Assembly (NCBI RefSeq): GCF_026151205.1
Contig: NC_087079.1
Coordinates: 17,044,945-17,108,944, forward strand
Reading direction: 5' to 3'
Length of the DNA stretch: 64,000 bases
Origin: Bolinopsis microptera
Lineage: Eukaryota > Ctenophora > Tentaculata > Lobata > Bolinopsidae
The number at the start of each line of letters is the position of its first letter. Within the stretch, counting starts at the first letter, position 1. The notes under the pieces are model-generated. The model saw nothing but the letters and a program-made list of their open reading frames with translations. It was not told the origin of the DNA and ran no database searches. Below are positions 1 to 12,720 of this stretch, piece after piece. The position numbers were made by a program, and so were the translations under genes.

Positions 1-300
1 GAAGAGGAGGACTGAGGAGGATGGCTGAGGAGGTTGACTGAGGAGGAGGACTGACAGCGACCAAAAAGCGACCTAGAAGCGACCAAAAAGCGACTAGAAG
101 CGACCAAAAAGCGACGAGAAGCGACCCAAAAGCGACCAAAAGCGACCAGAAGCGACCAAAAAGCGACCAAAAAAGCGACCAAAAAAGCGACCAGAAGCGA
201 CCAAAAAGCGGCCTCAACGTGAAAAAAGTGACCAAAAGTCGACGTTGTTAAAAAAAAGTGACCCAAAAGGGCCACTTTTCTGCCAGAAGTGTCATCAAAA
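1..300. repeat. Low-complexity simple repeat (GAGGA, then AAGCGACCA)
   Basis: The first 60 bases are GAGGA/CTGAGGA-rich. From about 55 to 230 the text is an imperfect short repeat based on AAGCGACCA with variable A-runs. It degrades to AAAAGTGAC and finally to a short inverted stretch around GTGACGGTCAC. No coding frame is convincing and the repeat continues off the left edge. Confidence 0.8.
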
Positions 301-472
301 GTGACGGTCACTTTTACACAAGAAGGGGGGCCCACTTACCGCAATTTCTTACTTACCCAACAATTTCAATTGATCTTTGTCAAATTCTGACATCATCAAC
401 ACGAATATTATAAAAACAATAAGAGTATGTAAAACATTGCGGTCGGTTCCCTCTAAATTACTATATTTCCAG

Positions 473-935
473 GACCGACCGGGAAAAGGGACGTGTTACG
501 GGTTGGGCACAATCTGGGGGGCAGAAAGGAGCTGATGTCTTTCACCAGCTTGTTGAAATCATCGGCTCCGAAGGGCAAGGAAAAGGCAAAGCCGAAGATG
601 GGATCGTTGCAGGGGGCCTCGCCACTCACAGCCCCACAAACTACATCGGCATCCTTTTCTCCACCTGGCCGATCAGCCTCACTTCCTCGCTCTCCAGCCG
701 CTATCCATGGTCAAGAGAGGAGCAAGAGAGGTTTGGGGACCCCAACTAAGAACTATCCTGTACCAAAGTATAGGAACCCCCTTCAGTTGTTCAGGTCCCC
801 AAAGAAGGTAGAGCCCTCTCCTAACAAAAACTCAAGTCTGGACACACCAGCATTCCGACTTGATGACGAGATTGACATGACAGTCAAGATCGTCAACAAG
901 AACATGAAGAAACCAGGTTTCACCCCGTTCTGATG
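473..935 (+). CDS. Probable 3'-terminal exon of an unrecognised gene
   Basis: A good acceptor (ATATTTCCAG) ends at 472. From there a frame runs open to the TGA at 933-935, about 153 codons. There is no ATG at the 5' end, so it reads as a last exon whose upstream exons lie outside the window. The product is basic and Ser/Pro/Lys-rich: it opens with RVGHNLGGRKELMSFTSLLK, continues with a low-complexity Pro/Ser region holding short SP and TP motifs, and ends in NKNMKKPGFTPF. This composition suggests a disordered, possibly nuclear tail. I do not recognise the family. The nearest AATAAA is at about 1336, far downstream, so the real polyadenylation site is uncertain. Confidence 0.45.
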
Positions 936-3240
936 AAGATGATATGTGATATTAGACACTGATCATGTACACATATTTTAACATTTTTACTGCTTACCGA
1001 CTGCTTTTCTTGCTTACTGTATGAAAAATAGATTTTAAAATCATTATTTGGGAAAATGGTTTTCGTCATCTGAACTCGAGATCTTTCCTTCACGAGCCCG
1101 ATAATAAGCTGAGAACTAGTGGCGAGAGAGACTGGTGCCACTCGATAAGCCGGTATAATAGCATCTATGACATTCAAGTACATTTTAAAGCAATTTGCCC
1201 TTGAGTATGATAATTATAACCAGTTTAATCTTGTTCAGCGTACTCGAAAACATAGGGTTACAAGGTTTTCGCTTCGATTTTCATCCATAAAAAGTCCTTA
1301 TATTTTCGATTCTCTGCCGGCCAGCTGTGTTTAATAATAAATTAGATGTCCCTTACACGCACCTAGCGTACACACCTTACACAACTTACATAGCACCCTA
1401 TTGGCTCTGTACAGTCACGTGTGCAGTGACGTGGGCTAATCAGACAGACGCACTCTAAACGTGATCTCTCCTGCGATAACCAAAACAAATCTCCTTCATA
1501 ACGTCCATTGGACGCGCACAGTCACGTGCGGGCAGTCACGTGCAGCGTGACTGCCAATCAGATTTTGTTCTATTTTGAGCTGTGCTCGTATTATGATCTA
1601 TTTTAATCTGTTCTCGGGTCCTTATTTTACTTCCTACTTGTGTGGCCAATTTTTGTGATTTCTTTAGGTTTTTCAGATTCGAAGTTAGTTGGAATGTTAT
1701 CTTTAACTGCATTTTCAACCACCCCTCTGATACAATACAAGGTGTAAGGACCTCAAGGTGTAAGGACCTCAAGGTGTAAGGACCTCAAGTTCCTGCCTAA
1801 TAACATTCCGTAGTGTTTTTGTTTCTTCGTTATCAGGGTTTGAGGTCTGAGTCCTGTTGCTTTTGATGTAAGGTGATATGAAACAATTTTGACAACGTCA
1901 GTTAGACAGACGGTCGCCTTCTTCTTGTGTCAGACCTGTCAGTCCAACACAGCAATAATGCCAGTACATATCACAGGATGCACAAGCTAATGAAAACTCC
2001 TCTTCAATATACCTTCTGCATTCATTCATAACTACGATTTTCTTCATCTTCAGTTACATCCTTTTCTTCTGTAGCACCAGTTTTCTCTGGACTTTTCTTG
2101 ACATTTCGTGTTCGTTTCGTCTCTCCTCGTGTCATACCTCAAATTATTTTTTATATAGTAGTGTTGAAAGTATAAATATCACAAGACATGTGAGAATGTA
2201 CTTAATACAACTTTAACTTGGAGATTGGGTATTATATAGAATTATACTTATAGCCCGAGAATGATTGTATGTTGTATGTTAACGGGTGATACTGGTGGAT
2301 TTTACTAATTCGCTCGCCCAAAAATTATCAATTGACTTAGGTTTTGCAGCCGAACAAAAACGATTTAACATAAACCCTAATCTCAAACCTATCCATAACT
2401 CTAATATAACCACAACCCTATTGTACAGTTGTACGGTAGGATCCGACATAAACTATTGTCCGAATAACCTATTTTCTGAGTCGGACAGATGTCGCCCAAT
2501 CGTTCGATCATGATCATTTTACTTTTTTGAACAGTTGTTATTATATTGGCATTCCGTTGAGGTTAACTCATTTTGACCAACTATATTCCACTTTAAATTG
2601 TAACAACAAACAATACAAAGTAACTTTACCTTTCAGGTGACGATGTATAGTACAATGATTTCGCTCCCTTGTAGTGCGAATAATTGCGATTATGGATTAT
2701 GATAATCGCACTAACCAGTAAAACCAGTAAAACTAGTCCGTTTGAAAATGGGCACCGAAAATGGGTAACGTACGTCGTACTTCACCATGATTTTGTAGTT
2801 TGTACTGAACCATCTTTACTTCATCCTTTCCGTTCACATCTGTATTGCAAATTAAAATCGAGTTTACTGAAATATAATTTCAAAACTTATATAGTATAAT
2901 ATCGCACTTTACGATCAAGAAACCTTACCTTATAATTATATGTTTCAAACAAGCACTGTAAAGACTACACGACATCTGAACAACAAATAAACCAAGGAAT
3001 GAACATGATAATATGCAGCCCAGTTATCCGGTTTGGAGATTGTGCCAGCTGAGTAAGGTTTGCCGTGCCACCTTGTTCGATTGTAGATAACATTAATATT
3101 TTCCGGTTTAGTGCAAGATCGCGGTTAAAGTATTTACTCCAACTCCAGAAAGTCTCCATCTTCTAATTTTGTGTATTTAGACAAGGCACTGTAGCACATT
3201 AATCAGTAAAAGTGTTATTCCTGACATTCACTCCGCCAAT
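936..3240. other. Intergenic; short minisatellite and partial dispersed element
   Basis: No gene seen. Around 1738-1790 a 16-bp unit (AAGGTGTAAGGACCTC) is present three times. Two GTCACGTGC motifs lie at 1520-1545. From about 2293 to 2450 there is a partial, opposite-orientation copy of the element at 41122-41530, sharing GCTCGCCCAAAAATT and a run of degenerate telomere-like ACCCTAA units. No TATA box is obvious immediately upstream of the gene at 3241. Confidence 0.6.
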
Positions 3241-5031
3241 ATGTTGCCCCTCTTAGTTGTGCTGATTTTAGTAGCGTCCGTCCAGTCCGATGATGCTGAA
3301 GGAGGGTATAATGCCTTGCAGTTTGGAACTAGCACTAATGATTATGTGTCGTTTAGTTTTGATATGTCCCCTTTCCGAGAGTCCCTTTCAATCTGCACAT
3401 GGATAAAGCATATGCACACCTCCCCCAGCAGACCTACATTGTTTAACTACCATTCAAGCTCTGATAGCTGGGAGATCATTATGACGTCTAATGGGCTTTA
3501 CACGTGTGTAGTATCAGATATATATAATAGTCTGAGTGGCTCAACACGTCGTAAGTTTACCAAGCCCACAGGTAAGTGGTTCAGTATCTGCCTGACATGG
3601 TCTCTGTCGTCAAGGACAAGTAAGGTGTATTTTGATGGTGAACTCCTGGGAACACACCAGACAGCAGCAGGGAGGTCACTTGTCATGGGCGGACAGTTGT
3701 GGTTTGGAAGTTACCAAGGCAGTTCTAGTTATGTGTTTGGGGGTCAGTTGTTTCAATTCAACATGTTTGCTGATGTCCTGAGTGCTGCTGACATAAAGAA
3801 GATAGCGTATGGTGGATTGTGTTTCGACTTGGATGAGCTATCTGAGACGAGAGTGTTACGTTGGGAGGATATTGTGAAGAAATCGAGGAGCGGGTCGGTG
3901 ACGGATATTGACACAGGTTGTGAACAGGTTGTGAAGAATACTCGTGAGTCCCAAGCAAGTCTGAATGAAACAGAGCTAGAGGTAGAGCTTAAGAGTGTGA
4001 AGAAGGAACTTGAAAGTCTTACTGGAGAGTTTGAAAGTCTGACTGGACAGTTGAATAGGACCGAGGACAAACTTGAGACTGAAACTAGTCGTTTTAATGC
4101 GTCACAAGCCGAACTAGCCACCATCAGAAGTCAACTGGGAGCTGAAACTGGTCGTTTTAATGCGTCACAAGCCGACCTAGCCACCATCAGAAGTCGTTTT
4201 AATGCGTCACAAGCCGAACTAGCCACCATCAGAAGTCAACTTGGAGCAGAAACTACAGAGCATAACCGGACACTGGAGGAGTTGGAAACCTGCGCTGCTA
4301 ACATGACAAAGATAAAGTCCCTGCTGGAAGGAGCTAGAAAGTACGAAGATATCACCCGTTGGGACGTGTTATTTACCGCTCCATACCACAATGTGGTGTT
4401 CTCTGATGATCTGTATGAGCAGCTCACTACAAGCTGGGGCTTGCTACGTCAGTACTTATTTATATTTATTTCCATGTTAATTAGTTTAATTAATTAATTA
4501 TTTAATTTATTAGTTAATTAATTAGTTAATTGATTAGTTAATCGGTTATAAAGAAGTGTTTATGTTATTGACGAATTACACTCGTAAGTGGTATGCATAT
4601 TTACAGAGAATGGCACTTGAAAATGAAATCGGTATCTTCTCCTACTCCTAATTAACTGATTAAAACATTCAGGTAAATTTGTTGGCACGAACATCACAGA
4701 CGGGATCATCAGTCATTTTAGGCACTATCACGACGAAAATGAATGCGAGGTTTACAAACTTTCCTCCAAGATGCTGAGTGAGTAACCGATATCCATTTAA
4801 TCCGATTGCCATCTACTGAGTATAATACCCACCGAATAGATAATTTGCTGATGCAACAGTAAACTTCACCTACATATAATAATAATTTTGTTCAACTCGA
4901 ATGGTTGAATGAATCTAAACATGAAGTTATTTTCAGAACAGTTCGTTGGGGTAGAATTGACAGACGACATGATAGATCATTTCCGAATTAGCCACGAAGA
5001 ATCACCCTGTGAAAACAACACAGAGAGTTAA
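3241..5031 (+). CDS. Secreted pentraxin-domain / coiled-coil glycoprotein, three exons
   Basis: Exons 3241-4447, 4673-4777 and 4937-5031 join through GT-AG introns, both phase 1, to 468 codons plus TAA. Residues 1-16 form a signal peptide (MLPLLVVLILVASVQS). About 20-220 is a pentraxin-like jelly-roll: C52 (SICTW) and C117 (FSICLTWS) fit the usual disulphide pair and the HxCxSTWxS signature, with Ser in place of the His. About 240-380 is a coiled coil with a repeated RFNASQAELATIRSQL unit and many N-glycosylation sequons (NRT, NAS, NMT). A conserved WDVLFTAPY block follows. Exons 2 and 3 each encode an F-V-G...H-F module and look like an exon duplication. Secretion and oligomerisation are inferred; pentraxins generally bind surface ligands. 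Minus-strand relatives lie at 52.9-63.9 kb. Confidence 0.85.
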
Positions 5032-6860
5032 CAATAACATACTCAAAACTGATACTGGAATGTTGACCAAAGGCTGATCATATTATGTAGACCTCTATTT
5101 TATGGACTTCCTTTTACACCTTGCATGATTTTAGAGGCCTGATTTGACGGATGTTACTCGTCTAAATTTCTTCGAAGTAGCGCGCGCCGCTTTCTTCTCG
5201 AAATGTCGATGGCAAGTGCTACGAAGTAGCGCGCGCCGGGCCAGACCATTAACAATGGTCAAAGGCCTAATGAATAAATGTTTCTTGTTTAAGATTTGAA
5301 ATTTGAAAGGACCAGACCACGTTTTAGCTTAGTTCAGATCACTGCTCAGTTACTTTTTTATTTAATTTCAATGTTCCACTTCTTTCCATGCCTTAGTTCA
5401 GATTATTAAAGCCTGAATAGGTTGTGTCGTGACCTCTACCTATGTTTTTGCATATTTTAAGCAGTATTCCTCGAATATTTTTGAACAAGTACAAGATGTT
5501 TGTTCAATATCATTTTCATGGGGTTAATTACTTCAAGTCAGTTATGAATTATGATAGATTAACTTAAATGTGATTATAACTATACAGTATTATACACAGT
5601 ATTATCAAAGTTTCCTGGTAAAAAGCTCTATTTTATTTCGAGTAAAAATATTTTGTTTTATAATTTAGCATAAAAAGATAAAAATTAGTAAATCCGATTT
5701 CGATTTATTCATCCTCTTCACAAGTGGAATTGATTATTTATTATAATTGACGCAGGTAAGATCACTAAAAGTATAACTTTTCAGGTGCTCACTCGTTTCT
5801 AATATCGGAGATCACATGACCTGTAACTGATAACTCCCTCCTCTGCCACTTAGCGGTGTGACCATAGTGACGTCACTGACAGATACTCACTTCGGAGTTC
5901 GGTATGTTCAGAATTTAAACTCGCATAATTTTATTAGATCTTAAGTTTTTGATTTCACTCTCATGCAGCTTTATTAAACATTTGTATTGTTTTCCCATAA
6001 TACTCATAATTGGTGAGAAACGTGATTCTGCATAATAATTAGTCCCCATGGATACTTCTTCTCATATCTAATTTTAATTTCCAGATTAAACTTTGTTGGG
6101 CTGATGCACTTTGACGATTGATCAATGTTACTATAATTTTACATTCCTCAACAAATAATTGAAAGGTGCACTTGTTATGACGTTACTTTAATGATAATTT
6201 TGTATTTTATGCTTACAGATAATTTAATTCAGGGTAGAGAATTGACGTTAGTTGCAGCAAGACAGAATTCAATCCCCACCAACAAAGCTGCAAGCCCTTG
6301 CTTCACTTACCTAGCTTGCTAGTCTATTGCTTGCTTCTCTCACTGTTCGGAAAGCTTAAAAGGAGCGTCGCACACAGGGATTGGCGTGCCAGGTAATTAC
6401 TTCACAAAAATTCCACCTACCAAATGAAAATCGATTTGACGTTCGTTATCTCCCGTTATTTTTTTTTATTAAATACTTTTCAAATTTTACAGAGTACAGC
6501 AATAGATGAATATAAAATAGAATCGTTCAAAATATCGCCCCAATCTGTAAAATATGATGGGCACCCAAACACGGTAAACACATAGTGGACTATGTCCGCA
6601 GTAACTTGGATCGACCCATTACATCGAATTAATCTAAATCCAAAAATTTATGAAAAACTATTTAATAACAAACAAATCCATGGTGAATAACTGTGGATAT
6701 AAAGTCAAAATTGGTATTTCAATACGTCAAATTCCAGATACATTAGATACAGGTCTGATATGGTCATTAATGTGTGAGAATGTGTGCGGGTGAAGTGTGA
6801 TATGATGTTGAAAGTATAGGAAGGTAGATAAAAAATTAATAAAACAAAAATAATAATAAT
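5032..6860. other. Intergenic; contains a dispersed CpG-rich repeat (5140-5250)
   Basis: No gene seen. Positions 5140-5250 carry two copies of CGAAGTAGCGCGCGCCG flanking a short spacer. The same sequence occurs in reverse complement at 41860-41990, so this is a dispersed element. The only AATAAA near the end of the secreted-protein gene (5273-5278) lies at this element's edge. The rest is AT-rich, with no frames of note. Confidence 0.6.
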
Positions 6861-6881
6861 ATGGGGAGCAAAGAGACTAGA

Positions 6882-9740
6882 CTAGACAGTTGTTTCACTA
6901 TCCAATAAACATTTCCATAGATGTTTAGTGACATCGACTCCAAGATCTTTTTCTAACTCTACATACACAAGAGGAGAGCCATCAAGATTATATGCGAATG
7001 GAGGAGATAAAGATGGTTTTCCTGAAACAATAAGCACTTTACATTTTGCTGGATGAAATCGCATTTTGTTTCTAAGTGCCCAGTCAGAGAGATAGTCTAT
7101 ATCCATTTGTAAATTAGTATTATCAGAGGATGAATGTATTTTACGCCAGATTTTTGTATCATCGGCATACAAAACAATATCAGTATTATCCGAAAGGCCA
7201 AGAGGAATATCATTGATAAACAATACAAAAAGTAAGGGACCAAGGATAGAGCCCTGGGGGACACCAGAATTAACTGAGAGGGTAGATGACATCTCATTAC
7301 CAATAACCACTCTTTGGTAACGGCCTTGAAGGTAATTGGTAAGAAATTTGAGAAGTGTACCATCAATGTTATATAAGGTCTTTAGCTTATGTAGAAGGAT
7401 ATCATGATTTACAGAATCAAATGCCTTAGCAAAATCAAAATACACAATATGATTGATAATGTTTTCGTTAAGAGACAATGCCAGGCTATCACAAAAGTCA
7501 ACCATATTGGTTGTGCATGACTTGTGCTCTAGAAAACCATGCTGCCTGGGATCAAGAAGGGTACTTGTCAAAGAAAGCAGTTTACGTTTAACAATGCGCT
7601 CAAAAACTTTCATGACTAAACAAGTAAGGGATATTGGTCTATAGTTTTCAACCTCACTTTTCTTACCTTTCTTAAATATTGGGACAACATTTGCAAGTTT
7701 CCATTCTTGTGGAATGTAGCCGCTGTTGTAGGATCCACGAAAAATGCATGTTAGAGGATAAGCTAAACCTACGGAACAATTTTTTAGAATTTTACCGTGT
7801 ATGCCATCTGGTCCCTGGGCTTTATTTGAATTAATATTTGAAAGAAGCTTACGAACATCCCGATGATCGAAGTCAATATCAAAATCAACATCATTGACAT
7901 AGGAGATGTCAGTGTCATAAAGTGAAGGATCCGAAAACTGGTAATAAAAGAAAGAATTGAAAAGTTCAGCTTGATCTTTGGGTTTGAACCGAAGCTGTCC
8001 AGAATAACTAACACAATTAGGAATACGGCAGGAGTTAGATTTATACTTAACATGTGACCAAAACTTCTTAGTTATAAGCGCTGGATCATCACTATTGAAA
8101 AGATTATCTCTTATTTTGGCTGATGAGAGCCTCTTAAAATCTTTACGGCTAGTAACAAACTTTAACTCATCAGAAATAGAACCAAAAATTTTAAATTTAG
8201 CTCTGAGTCTATCTTTTTTACGGCATGAAGAAAAAAGTTCACTATCGAACCACGGGGGTTGGAACTCTGATTTAATAGTTACTTTAGGAATATGTATATC
8301 AACTAAATTCATAATGCAGTCTTTAACTAACTTCCAAGACGAATCAGGATCTAGGCATTCTAGGACTTGCCAATTAATCGAGCATAATTCACGATTAATC
8401 ATGTCCCAGTTTGCTTTCTTAAAATTATAGATTTTACGTTTAGGAGTTTTCTAACGGGAAAAGGAGCTTTTAATTGAAAAAGTGACAGGAAAATGATCAG
8501 ATTTGCACACGGAATGAGGATCACAGACATTCAAGTTATCGATTGTGTTATCATAATTACTGAGAAGAATGTCTAATGTATTACCACTTTTATGGGTGGG
8601 TGATGTGATCAACTGGGAGAGAGAAAGATCACTGAAAGAATCTATGAAGGATTGCTCAATAGGTACGGTACTGGATGAAGATAGCCAGTCTGTATGGGGG
8701 AGATTAAAATCACCAATAACATAGATTTTAGGGGGATTCTTTTTGGAAACTAGCTTGCGAATAAAGCTAACTATGACATCATGATTAGGTAACCCAATAG
8801 TTCCTACTCTATAACAAGTACAGATTACAATACTCTCTTTGTTAGGAAAAGCAATTTTAACGGCAAGCATTTCTGCACCTAGGCTAACTGGTAGTCGGGT
8901 TGTAGTGGCATCGAGATCAGACCGAACAGCCAAAAGAACACCACCTCCATTTTCCCTAAACTTTTTAGGGTTATTAGGATCTTGAGGATGAGTCTTTCTC
9001 GTGCGGTCATTGCGGAAGATTTCATATTGAGAAGAAGGAAAGATTTCGTTGCTAGAAATAGACTTTTTGAGCCAAGTCTCATTTAGGGCAATTATGTCAG
9101 GCTGCTCTATGTTAGCAAAGGATTGAAGTTCGGAAATCTTATTACCATCAAGAAGGGGATGGGAGGAGCTTAGGTTACTGAAAGGAATAAGACCTTGTAC
9201 ATTTTGGTAGAGTACAGATAGGGAGTTGGGACCTGGATTAAGCATAGAAGGATTAACAAGAGTTATCAAAAGAAAGTTGAGAGAGAAAACCCAAAGAATG
9301 AATAAAGAGACTAGACGCCTGAGGCGGCTGGAATACTTGACTCTATTCATCTTACCAGGGAGAAGAACATTTCTTATAAACCATGAGGAGATAATTACAA
9401 AGAAAAGTTTGATGTGGGAGCAAGCAAGAAATGGTATAAGATAACGTGGGCTGTCAAGGAGTAGAGAGGAATGAATATTAGAATCTAGGGGGAGTACGGT
9501 GTTCATGGACCTAGTCGTGGAGAGAAGAATTGGGAGAAAGTAAGTCATGATGAGAGAATAGAAGAGAAACATATGATTATGACAATTGTAGTTGATGTGT
9601 GGGGTGTATGGAGAATTAAATGTGTAAATTTTGTTAGGTATAAACGTGTTGATATGTATATGTGAATTTCTTGACTGTGTATGAGGCCTTTTGCATGCAA
9701 AAAGACCTATTCTAAGTCTAAACGATTCATTGTCTAACAT
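6882..9740 (-). mobile_element. CR1-like LINE, ORF2: AP endonuclease plus reverse transcriptase (one in-frame stop, 3' truncated)
   Basis: Read from 9740 downwards. The N-terminus has several hydrophobic segments and an NPGP tetrapeptide (9228-9239), then an APE-type endonuclease (LYQNVQGL, LNETW, GDFNLPHTDW, SDHFPV). The next frame section carries reverse transcriptase (NYRPISLTC, YFDFAKAFDSVNH, SGVPQGSILGPLL, LYADDTK). The two sections are in the same frame, separated by a single TAG at 8451-8453. The reading ends soon after the YADD region, within KDLGVDV, so the usual C-terminal part of roughly 200 residues is missing, presumably deleted. ATT/TTTTATT-rich sequence at about 6820-6865 may be the 3' tail. 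Esterase ORF1 upstream supports CR1 or a close relative. The copy is probably inactive. Confidence 0.85.
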
Positions 9741-9882
9741 ATGGGAAAATGGTCAGTGACCGAATGTACCTGAAATAGGAGGCATAAAATTTAGAAAAAG
9801 ATTAAATCAGAGATTTGTTTGAGTTTTAATTTTAGGCGCAACGTCTTAATCAAAATATTAAATGAAAGAAAAGATCAAAGAT

Positions 9883-10694
9883 TTAAATTCCCAGAAGATT
9901 ATTAACAACCCTGTCAAAACTGTGTTGGTTTACAACAAACTTAAGCCAAGTGGACAGTAAACCTACTCCTCTCATGTTGAGATGAAGCCAATCATGGTAT
10001 AGAAGTTCATTACATGATCTAAAGTCTCGAGTTAAAAAGTCTGAGAAACAGTCTAAGAACACGCAATTATTATTTAGGCATAAGTCTTTAAGTAGATTAT
10101 TAAAATCTAGAACATTCTTTGCTATGTAGGAATATAAACACTTAATAGGAAGACAACATTGGATAATTATAATTGCAGCGGGAAATAACTGCTTAGTGGT
10201 GTCAATTAAGTCATTAAGATACTTCCTAAGGAACTGAACCCCATACTTAGAATGTTTTATGTCATTTGTACCAACACTCAATATAATTTTTTCAATATCG
10301 TCAGCTTCTGCAGCTGCATGAGTTTTATGAAAATGCTGAATGTTTTCAGTGATGTCTCTAATTTTTGCACCACTTTGGAACACATTGATTACTTTCCTTC
10401 CCGGAATCCCAACTTATTTGTCCGTACGAATTTTGTCATTGACGTACCAAACAGGACAGTGGTTTTCCTGCTCTTCGGTTTTCTTGGAGCATTTCGGTAG
10501 TAAAGGGTTGGTGTTGAGGTGGTGGTGGGCGGCATAGGAATAATTGTAGGGAGGACAATCTGCTCCCTGACTACATTTGTATCTGTCTTCGGTATCTGGC
10601 AGCGAAAAGATAAGCTATACCGAGTCTCCTTAGCTGATCTCTCTGCACGAACCTTGTGAAGACAATAATGAACGGGGAAATTATATTTTGCCAC
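9883..10694 (-). mobile_element. CR1-like LINE, ORF1: SGNH/GDSL esterase-type protein (frameshifted)
   Basis: Two abutting minus-strand frames (10389-10694 and 9883-10383) form one ORF1. The first gives a basic N-terminus, a Pro/Thr linker and the start of the hydrolase fold (TTVLFGTSMTKFV). The second continues FQSGAKIRD, LSVGTNDIKH (block III-like GTND), and ends with HDWLHLNMRGVGLL, which resembles the Asp-x-x-His block of SGNH esterases. One single-base frameshift near 10384-10390 separates them. Esterase-type ORF1 proteins are known from CR1-clade LINEs; here they sit directly 5' of ORF2. Confidence 0.75.
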
Positions 10695-10966
10695 GTGGCT
10701 TTCGACATCAGATTATGAAATTTAAAATGAAATTAGGTAGCAGAGGTGCCACTTTGTCGATTATTAAAACTAGGTTAAAACTGGTTATGAAATCTAAAAC
10801 TGTGCCACGTTGATTACGGTCATACAGATAAGATTATCTGATTGGTCTTTAAATTCACCTAATTTGTGACCTAGAAGAATTTAACATCACGTCACAGTGT
10901 TATTAGAGCTTTAGAGTATATAAGTATAACAAGGTCGTGGTGGCAGAGCATGTTGGAGTGGAACTA

Positions 10967-11100
10967 AGTTGCTCTAATCAGGGCCCTCTGTAGCTAAGCT
11001 GCTCTAACAGAGCCCTCTGTAGCTAAGCTGCTCTAACCAGAGCCCTCTGTAGCTAAGCTGCTCTAACCAGAGCCCTCTGTAGCTAAGTTGCTCAAACTAG
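10967..11100. repeat. 30-bp minisatellite, about four copies
   Basis: The unit reads CTAAGCTGCTCTAACCAGAG followed by CCCTCTGTAG and is repeated about four times with few changes. The core GCTCTAACCAGAGCCCT recurs singly near 40960 and 41697, so it is part of a dispersed family. Confidence 0.8.
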
Positions 11101-12720
11101 AGTCGTGTTCCATATCTCACATCCATAGGTCAGAATGGTAAGAACAGCTGCGATGTAGACTCACACTTTGTTGTCAAAGCTACAGCTTATGTTCTTATTC
11201 TTCCAAATGTCATTGAGTTGGTTACAAGCTCCGGTTGCCTTGCCAGTCGTGATACTTATTCCTTTATCAATCTTGCCATCCGATGTAATTTTAAAACTTT
11301 TTATGACAATATGTCAATCTGTGTCGAATTTGTGCACACCAAGTTTCAAGTTTATATCACTACAAGTCCCTATTATATTACCAACTTGTTTTCTCACAAA
11401 TTGCTGTTCTGTTATGGTGATACTTCAGGAACTTAAGCTTGCTAATTAATCTTGCTGTAATTAAGGGAGGTGTCTCGTGAAACTTTTGTTCAAAATCGAC
11501 TTTTTAGATGTTCCTGATAGAGAAAAGTTATTTCCATCAGTTGCTTTTGGCTCTATCAAAAAATATTGTTCACAGCCAAAGTTATAAACGCTGGTCAAAG
11601 GTCAGCGCTAATATAAATGATAAAGTAATTGTATTGCGCGAGCGATTTTCTATCGGCATCGCACGTAGTAAAAATGGAGTTTATCTCGCGAAGTGAAAAT
11701 CGAGTCTAAAAACCCTTTTCCTCCAACAGTTTTTGATTGATCACCCTGAAATTTCAGAATATGTTCTAGTGATAATTTAAAAGAGAAATTGTTCAAACAA
11801 AATTTTGAGATAGGCCTTAAAAAGGTTTTTATAAGAATTTGTTGGAGGACTTCGCCGCTTCGACGCGCCGCGCGAACTAGCATTCTTGCTTCGCATCGTC
11901 GTCGATCGTTGCTCTGCTTCGCAAAGCAACCAGCAACGATCTCGACGGATTGACATCGTCAATCAAAAGAATTTGAAAATCTTGGACCTCGGCCATAAAT
12001 AATGTCGATAGCAGTCTACAATACGTAATTTTTGAGAAGAGTTGTTTTTTAACAGGCACTTCATTATAGTCATAATTATCAATTCGATCATATTTCCGAC
12101 AAAATTTAGTTACAAATAACCATGAATTTTGATAATGTCAAAATTTATAGAAGAGGAAAAAAGACACAGTTTATGCGGTACACCCTGTATTAGTATATAG
12201 TAAAATTGTAAACTGACAAAAGCTTGATCCAGGATCCTCATTAGTTATTAATGTTATATTAGTAAGGATCTTTAAAAGTTTAAAATATTTTCTTCAGGTG
12301 CAGGGGTCCTTTCCTTAGCTTGCTAGCTTAACAGCTTTATTTTCCGACAGGTGGCTCATTTGTGGACAGCAAGGGGTGGGAAAATAGTCGTTCTAAATAG
12401 AAGTACTCCTTCGGATGCGAGAAAGGATGTTGTGCAAGTCAATGCAACGGTAAGTAAAAGGATTACCGCGATAATATTTGCAACACACGAAACAAGGCCG
12501 GTGCTAAACGAAATTATGTATTCGCCCAATGCAAAATAAATTGGTTATATAAGTTATAAACGTAGATACATTTTATAAATAAATTTTACTTAATTCACAC
12601 AACCCTTAATTCGAATTTTCAGTCGTCAACAAACTTATCGACGGGTGTACGGACGGGTGTACAGACCATGTTACTAACAACTTAATGATGGTGCCGGTGG
12701 TACTGCAAGACAGATACCGC
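11101..12720. other. Intergenic dispersed-repeat cluster
   Basis: No gene supported. Two blocks recur elsewhere. Positions 11540-11740 (ATTGTATTGCGCGAGCGATTTT and flanks) match 36600-36780 in direct orientation. Positions 11838-11970 (TTGGAGGACTTCGCCGCTTC onward) match 41540-41610, where an internal hairpin-containing part is missing. Short frames here overlap these repeats and are not convincing. Confidence 0.6.

Noticed and set aside
3753-4124. Minus-strand Ser-rich frame opposite the pentraxin gene
   Set aside because: Shadow of the coiled-coil coding sequence; no signal of its own.
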